Below are positions 59,509-64,000 of a stretch of DNA of 64,000 bases, piece after piece. The stretch comes from VAZQ01 sp963827585 (lineage in GTDB: Bacteria > Pseudomonadota > Alphaproteobacteria > Rhizobiales > Xanthobacteraceae): the NCBI GenBank assembly GCA_963827585.1, contig CAWHCK010000059.1, positions 248,001 through 312,000 on the forward strand. The letters are read 5' to 3'. The notes beneath the pieces were generated by a model. It did no database searches. It was not told where the DNA came from and worked only from the letters and a program-made list of their open reading frames with translations. The position numbers and the translations under genes were made by a program. Each line of letters begins with the position of its first letter. Position 1 is the stretch's first letter.

Positions 59509-60738
59509 GTGACGCTGTGTCGTTCCACGTGCGCACCGCCGGCGCGGCGCGCGGCCCGTGCTGCACTGACGTGTGTGGGCGCAGCGCTTGTGCTCGCAGC
59601 GCTCAAGCTCAGTCTCATGGCCTCGGCCGAGGTCGAGGCCCAGGAGGCGCGCAAAACCCGCGACGGCGTTCGGGTGACCGCCGATCAGATGCATCAGATC
59701 GGCATCATCAAGGCCGAGCTCTATCCATTTCGCGTCCTCAGATTTGCGATTGGTCAGATTGCCTACAATGAGGATACCAGCACCGCCGTCCTGACGCCGT
59801 TTCCCGGCCGCGTGACCCGGCTGATGGCCAAGATCGGCGACAAGGTAAACCGTGGCGATCCGCTGTTCGAAATCGACAGTCCCGAAGTGGTGCAGCCGCA
59901 GAACGATTTCATCGCCGCCCTCACTGCCACGAACAAGGCGCGCTCCCAGCTCGATCTCGCGCAGATCGTCGAGAAGCGGTTCAAGGACCTTTACGAAGGC
60001 AAGGCTGCGGCGCTCAAGGAATGGCAGCAGGCGCAGGCCCAGCTCGTCGGCGCCCAGAATGACATGCGCTCGGCGGAAACCGCGCTCGAAGCCGCACGGG
60101 TCCGGCTGCGTATCGTCGGCTTCAGCGACGAGGAGGTCACGGCGTTGAAAGAGAAAGGCCTGGTCAGGCGTGCGACGCCGATTCCGGCACCGATCGAGGG
60201 CACCGTCATCGCGCGCAAGGTCGGCCCGGGCCAATATGTACGCAACGACAACGGCGAGGCGCTCTACACCATCGCCGACCTCTCCACCATGTGGTTGAAG
60301 GCGCAGGTGCCCGAGAACGATATCCCATTCATACGACTGGGCCAGGAGGTGGAGATCAAGGTCGCCGCCCTGCCGGGCCGCGTATTCAAGGCGCGGGTCA
60401 CGGCGATCAGCGCCGCGACCGAGGTGACGACCCGACGCGTGGTCGTGCGCTCCGAGGTGCCCAATCCCGACGGTGCGCTCAAGTCGGAGATGTTCGCCAG
60501 CTTCAAGATCGCGACCGGACCCGACGAGCCCTCGCCCGCGGTGCCGGTCGAGGCCGTGATCCGGGACAGCGATATTGCCGTCGTGTGGGTGGAAGAGGAG
60601 CCCATGCTGTTCCGGCGACGCAAGGTGAAGCTCGGGATCGAGCAGGAGGGTCGGGTGCAGATCCGGGAGGGCCTCGGGGTCGGAGAGCTCGTCGCCGGGC
60701 GCGGCGTGATCTTCGTGGAAAATGAGTGGCGGCAGTGA
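59509..60738 (+). CDS. RND efflux periplasmic adaptor, CzcB/CusB-type
   Basis: 409 residues, GTG start at 59509, with an N-terminal hydrophobic signal. It has the adaptor architecture: lipoyl halves (LTPFPGRVTRLMAKIGDKVN RGDPL and IPAPIEGTVIARKVGPGQYV), an alpha-helical hairpin (about 135-200; SQLDLAQIVEKRFKDLYEGK), a beta-barrel and a membrane-proximal end. It resembles metal-type adaptors. The pump gene lies 83 bases on. No outer-membrane factor or metal regulator is in the window. Confidence 0.88.
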   Translation: MTLCRSTCAPPARRAARAALTCVGAALVLAALKLSLMASAEVEAQEARKTRDGVRVTADQMHQIGIIKAELYPFRVLRFAIGQIAYNEDTSTAVLTPFPGRVTRLMAKIGDKVNRGDPLFEIDSPEVVQPQNDFIAALTATNKARSQLDLAQIVEKRFKDLYEGKAAALKEWQQAQAQLVGAQNDMRSAETALEAARVRLRIVGFSDEEVTALKEKGLVRRATPIPAPIEGTVIARKVGPGQYVRNDNGEALYTIADLSTMWLKAQVPENDIPFIRLGQEVEIKVAALPGRVFKARVTAISAATEVTTRRVVVRSEVPNPDGALKSEMFASFKIATGPDEPSPAVPVEAVIRDSDIAVVWVEEEPMLFRRRKVKLGIEQEGRVQIREGLGVGELVAGRGVIFVENEWRQ

Positions 60739-60821
60739 TCCACGACTGCGCCGCTGTTACCCGCCGACCCGGCGCGCCGTCGACTTGCGCGTCCGCGTCG
60801 ATGTCCTGACCCGGTGCATCC

Positions 60822-63800
60822 ATGCTGCCTAGGCTGATCGCCTTTTGTCTGTCGCGCCGGCCGCTGGTGCTGATCAGCTTCGCGGCGTTCGTGGCGCTCG
60901 GCTATGCCGCCTTCACCGTCCTCAACATCGAGGCCTACCCCGATCCGGCGCCCCCGATCGTCGAAATCATCGCCCAGTATCCGGGTCAGTCGCCGGAAGA
61001 GATGGAACGTTACGTCACCATCCCGATCGAAATCGCCATCGCCAGCACGCCGGGCCTGAAGTACCTCCGATCCAACACCGTCTATGCGCTGAGCTTCATC
61101 CGCATCCAGTTCGAATACGGCCGCGACTATTACTTCGTCCGGCAGCAGACGCTCAATCGCCTCAAGGACGCCGCCCTTCCGCCCGGCGTGCAGCCGGTGA
61201 TCTCGCCGGCGGGCGGCATCAGCGAAATCTTCCGCTATCAGCTCAAAGGCCCGCCCGACATGGACGTCATGCAGCTCAAGACGCTGCAGGACTGGGTGGT
61301 GGAGCGCAGGCTGCGCATCGTGCCCGGCGTGGCCGATGTCCTGGTGCTGGGCGGCAAGACCAAGGAATTTCAGGTCGAGATCGATCTCAATCGCATGATC
61401 GCCCACGGCTTGACCCTGCCGCAGATCATCAGCGCGATCTCGGCCGGCAACTCCAATGTCGGTGGCCGGACCATCGCGGTCGGCGAGCAGTCGATCACGG
61501 TACGCGGCATCGGCGTCGTGGGCACGCTGCAGGACATCCGCAATATCGTGCTCACGCAACAGGGCGGCGTGCCGGTGCTGCTCTCGGACGTGGCCAACGT
61601 TCAGATCGGCTTCACGCCGCGGCTCGGAATCGCCGGGCGCGACGAGGTGACGGACATCGTCACCGGCATCGTCCTCATGCAGAAGTTCGAGCGCACGTCG
61701 GAGATGGTGGCGCGCGTGCGTGCGGCGATCCATCGCATCAACACGGACGGAACGCTGCCGCCGGGCGTGAAAGTCGAGCCGTTCTACGACCGCGGCGACC
61801 TGGTTGCCGTCACCATAAATACCGTGCTGCACAATATGTTCTTCGGCATCGCGCTGATATTTCTCATTCAGTGGGTGTTTCTGGGGAATCTGCGCTGCGC
61901 CCTGATCGTTTCGGCGACCATCCCGGTGGCCTTGTTCCTGGCCGTGATCATCACGGTGCTGCGAGGGGAATCCGCCAACCTGCTTTCCGTCGGCGCAATC
62001 GATCTCGGCATCATCGTCGATGCCACCGTCATCATGGTCGAGAACATCTTTCGTCATCTCGCCCACGACGAGCCGGCGGAAACCGCCATCCCCGACGAGA
62101 AGCGGACCGACAAGCTGCGCCGGATCCTGAATGCCGCGGTGGAGGTCGACAAGCCGATCTTCTTCTCGGTCATCATCACCATCGCCGCCTTTCTCCCGCT
62201 GTTCACCATGCAGGGCGTGGAGGGTCAGATCTTCGGGCCGATGTCGCGCACCTATGCCTATGCCCTGATCGGTGCGGTCATCGCCACCTTCACCGTGACT
62301 CCGGTGTTGGCGTCGATCCTGCTGCCGGCGCGGGTGGAGGAAGTCGAGACGATCCTCGTGCGGTATATTCGCAAGGTCTACGAGTTCGTTCTGCCGCGCG
62401 CCGTGCGCCATTACCGGATCGCGGCGACGATCGCGGTCGCGTTCCTGGCGGTCTGCAGCGTGCTCGGCCTGCGGCTCGGCACCGAGTTCCTGCCCAAGCT
62501 GGAAGAAGGCAATCTCTGGATCCGAGCGCTGCTTCCACCCACCATCACGCTCGACGCCGGAATGGAGGCCGTGGCGCGCATGCGCAACGTCATCAAGAGC
62601 TATCCGCCCGTGCGTACCGTGGTCACCGAGCAGGGCCGCGGCGAAGACGGTACCGATCCCGACGGCTCCTTCGTGGCGGAGTTCTTCGTGCCGTTGAAGC
62701 CGCGCGAGGAATGGCCGCAGGGCCTGACCAAGGAGGACATGGTCAAGCAGATGGGCCAGCAGCTCCGGCGCGAGTTCGTCGGCGTCGACTTCAATTTCTC
62801 GCAATACATCCAGGACAATATCGAGGAGGCGGTCTCGGGGGTGAAGGGCGAGAATTCGGTCAAGATTTTCGGCCGCGATCTCGTCGAATTGGAGCGCTTG
62901 TCCAAGTCCCTGAAGACGGAAATCGCGACCGTGCCGGGCGTGACCAATCCGGGCGGGTTCAGCCTGCTGGGTCAGCCCAATCTCATCATCAAGATCAATC
63001 GCGAGAAGGCGGCCCGCTACGGATTCTCGGTCGCCGACATCAACTCGGTCGTGCAGGCGGCAATCGGCGGCCAGGAGGTCACCCGGGTGTACGAGGGCGA
63101 GATGAATTTCGCCCTTACCGTGCGCTTTGCGCCGGAATACCGGCGCAGCATCGACGCCATCCGGGCCATTCCCGTCGCGCTGCCGAACAACGATTCCAGA
63201 GGGCCGACCGCCTATATTGCGCTCGGCGAGCTCGGCGAGGTGAAGCTCGAGACCGGCGCCGCCTACATCTACCGCGAGAACAACCAGCGCTTCGTTCCGG
63301 TCAAATACAGCGTGCGCGGCCGCGATCTCGGCTCGACCGTTGCCGAGGCGCAAGCGGTCGTCGCCGAGAAGATGCCGCTGCCGGCGGGCTATCGCATGGA
63401 TTGGACCGGTGAGTTCGGCGCAATGGTGGAAGCGCAAAAGCGGCTTGCCATCATCGTGCCGCTCAGCCTGATCTTGATCATGATGCTGCTCTACAGCCTG
63501 TTCAATTCCATCAGGGACAGCCTGCTCGCGCTCGCCGGCATTCCCTTCGCGGTGGCGGGCGGCATTCTCGGGCTCTACGTCGCCGAGCTCAATTTCAGCA
63601 TCTCGGCCGCGATCGGATTCATCTCGCTGTTCGGCGTCTCGTCGATGGACGGGATCCTGCTCGTGTCCTACATCCGCAAGAACCTGGAGGAGGGCCTGCC
63701 ACGGGACGAGGCGATCATCCTCGCCGGACAAACCCGGATGCGGCAAATCTTCATGACCGGCCTGTCCGCGTGCATCGGCCTCGTGCCGGCGGCGATATCG

Positions 63801-63992
63801 ACCGGCATCGGGGCGCAGGTGCAGCAGCCGCTCGCCTGCGTGGTGGTGGGCGGCATGCTGCTCTCTCCGATCTGCAGCCTGCTGGTGATCCCGACGCTGG
63901 CCCGCATGCTGATGCCGGCGAACAAGGAGACGGCCGGGCCCGCAAAGCCTGCGCAGAGCGCCGTGACGGCTCAGACCGCGCAGTACGAGTGA
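60822..63992 (+). CDS. RND efflux pump, CusA/CzcA (heavy-metal) branch
   Basis: 1056 residues with the RND layout of two six-helix blocks and two periplasmic loops. The proton-relay set of the metal branch is complete in helix 4: AIDLGIIVDATVIMVEN gives Asp394, Asp400 and Glu407. Family blocks include SPEEMERYVTIPIEIAIAST, SAGNSNVGGRTIAVGEQSIT and VSSMDGILLVSYIRKNLEEG. A Met cluster like that of CusA was not evident, so the metal, if any, is uncertain. The TGA stop is at 63992, just before the window edge. Confidence 0.9.
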   Translation: MLPRLIAFCLSRRPLVLISFAAFVALGYAAFTVLNIEAYPDPAPPIVEIIAQYPGQSPEEMERYVTIPIEIAIASTPGLKYLRSNTVYALSFIRIQFEYGRDYYFVRQQTLNRLKDAALPPGVQPVISPAGGISEIFRYQLKGPPDMDVMQLKTLQDWVVERRLRIVPGVADVLVLGGKTKEFQVEIDLNRMIAHGLTLPQIISAISAGNSNVGGRTIAVGEQSITVRGIGVVGTLQDIRNIVLTQQGGVPVLLSDVANVQIGFTPRLGIAGRDEVTDIVTGIVLMQKFERTSEMVARVRAAIHRINTDGTLPPGVKVEPFYDRGDLVAVTINTVLHNMFFGIALIFLIQWVFLGNLRCALIVSATIPVALFLAVIITVLRGESANLLSVGAIDLGIIVDATVIMVENIFRHLAHDEPAETAIPDEKRTDKLRRILNAAVEVDKPIFFSVIITIAAFLPLFTMQGVEGQIFGPMSRTYAYALIGAVIATFTVTPVLASILLPARVEEVETILVRYIRKVYEFVLPRAVRHYRIAATIAVAFLAVCSVLGLRLGTEFLPKLEEGNLWIRALLPPTITLDAGMEAVARMRNVIKSYPPVRTVVTEQGRGEDGTDPDGSFVAEFFVPLKPREEWPQGLTKEDMVKQMGQQLRREFVGVDFNFSQYIQDNIEEAVSGVKGENSVKIFGRDLVELERLSKSLKTEIATVPGVTNPGGFSLLGQPNLIIKINREKAARYGFSVADINSVVQAAIGGQEVTRVYEGEMNFALTVRFAPEYRRSIDAIRAIPVALPNNDSRGPTAYIALGELGEVKLETGAAYIYRENNQRFVPVKYSVRGRDLGSTVAEAQAVVAEKMPLPAGYRMDWTGEFGAMVEAQKRLAIIVPLSLILIMMLLYSLFNSIRDSLLALAGIPFAVAGGILGLYVAELNFSISAAIGFISLFGVSSMDGILLVSYIRKNLEEGLPRDEAIILAGQTRMRQIFMTGLSACIGLVPAAISTGIGAQVQQPLACVVVGGMLLSPICSLLVIPTLARMLMPANKETAGPAKPAQSAVTAQTAQYE

Positions 63993-64000
63993 CGGGGTCG

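Noticed and set aside
60264..63746. 1160-residue minus-strand frame
   Set aside because: Shadow of the RND pump; no protein features.

Overview
The window is high-GC chromosomal DNA from an alphaproteobacterium, most likely order Hyphomicrobiales in the Bradyrhizobium/Rhodopseudomonas/Pseudolabrys neighbourhood. This rests on gene content and order: argJ-parvulin-secA, xerD/aroK-aroB-corC, bolA-dnaJ-cobS-cobT, helicase-S4-fdxA-carD. Expanded Bug-type and PF04392 periplasmic binding proteins and a composite intergenic palindrome of a kind I associate with that group also fit. No rRNA, tRNA, CRISPR array, transposase or phage gene was recognised. The window starts inside a gene and ends just after one.

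Left part (1-31 kb) is mainly housekeeping. It holds the C-terminal part of an NDUFAF5-like methyltransferase, a minus-strand parvulin-argJ-mutT run and secA with a candidate promoter. An L,D-transpeptidase lipoprotein is followed by the xerD-TPR-accA run on the minus strand, and by the overlapping aroK-aroB-corC operon on the plus strand. bolA and a DnaJ-type gene are separated from cobS-cobT by an MFS/ArsR pair. A phytase-like esterase, rpmB and a DUF3108 protein follow. After a 1-kb gene-free gap come a Suv3-like helicase, an S4-domain protein, ferredoxin fdxA, CarD and a secreted protein of unknown function.

Middle part (31-49 kb) is accessory. A possible degradation cluster holds a UbiD-family decarboxylase, a quinone-oxidoreductase-like enzyme, two orphan TctC/Bug binding proteins, an FAH-family hydratase, a cupin and a 3-hydroxyisobutyrate-dehydrogenase-like enzyme. 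A run of four palindromes (38.24-38.51 kb) ends at a frameshifted, C-terminally short winged-helix/NB-ARC gene. That gene is the third of a coupled set with a STAS protein and an RsbW-like kinase, divergent from a REC-SpoIIE phosphatase, so the four make a complete partner-switching set. A second signalling unit follows: a PF04392 periplasmic binding protein, a large hybrid histidine kinase and a single-domain response regulator, joined by 4-base overlaps.

Right part (49-64 kb) holds two divergent MetE-C-terminal-domain-like paralogs, a full branched-chain-amino-acid-type ABC transporter (livHMGF plus a binding protein), an M48 metalloprotease lipoprotein with a LysM-like end, a thermonuclease-fold protein that seems to lack the catalytic Glu, and an RND metal-type efflux adaptor and pump. 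The two signalling units and the three-copy composite palindrome are the parts I find most worth following.
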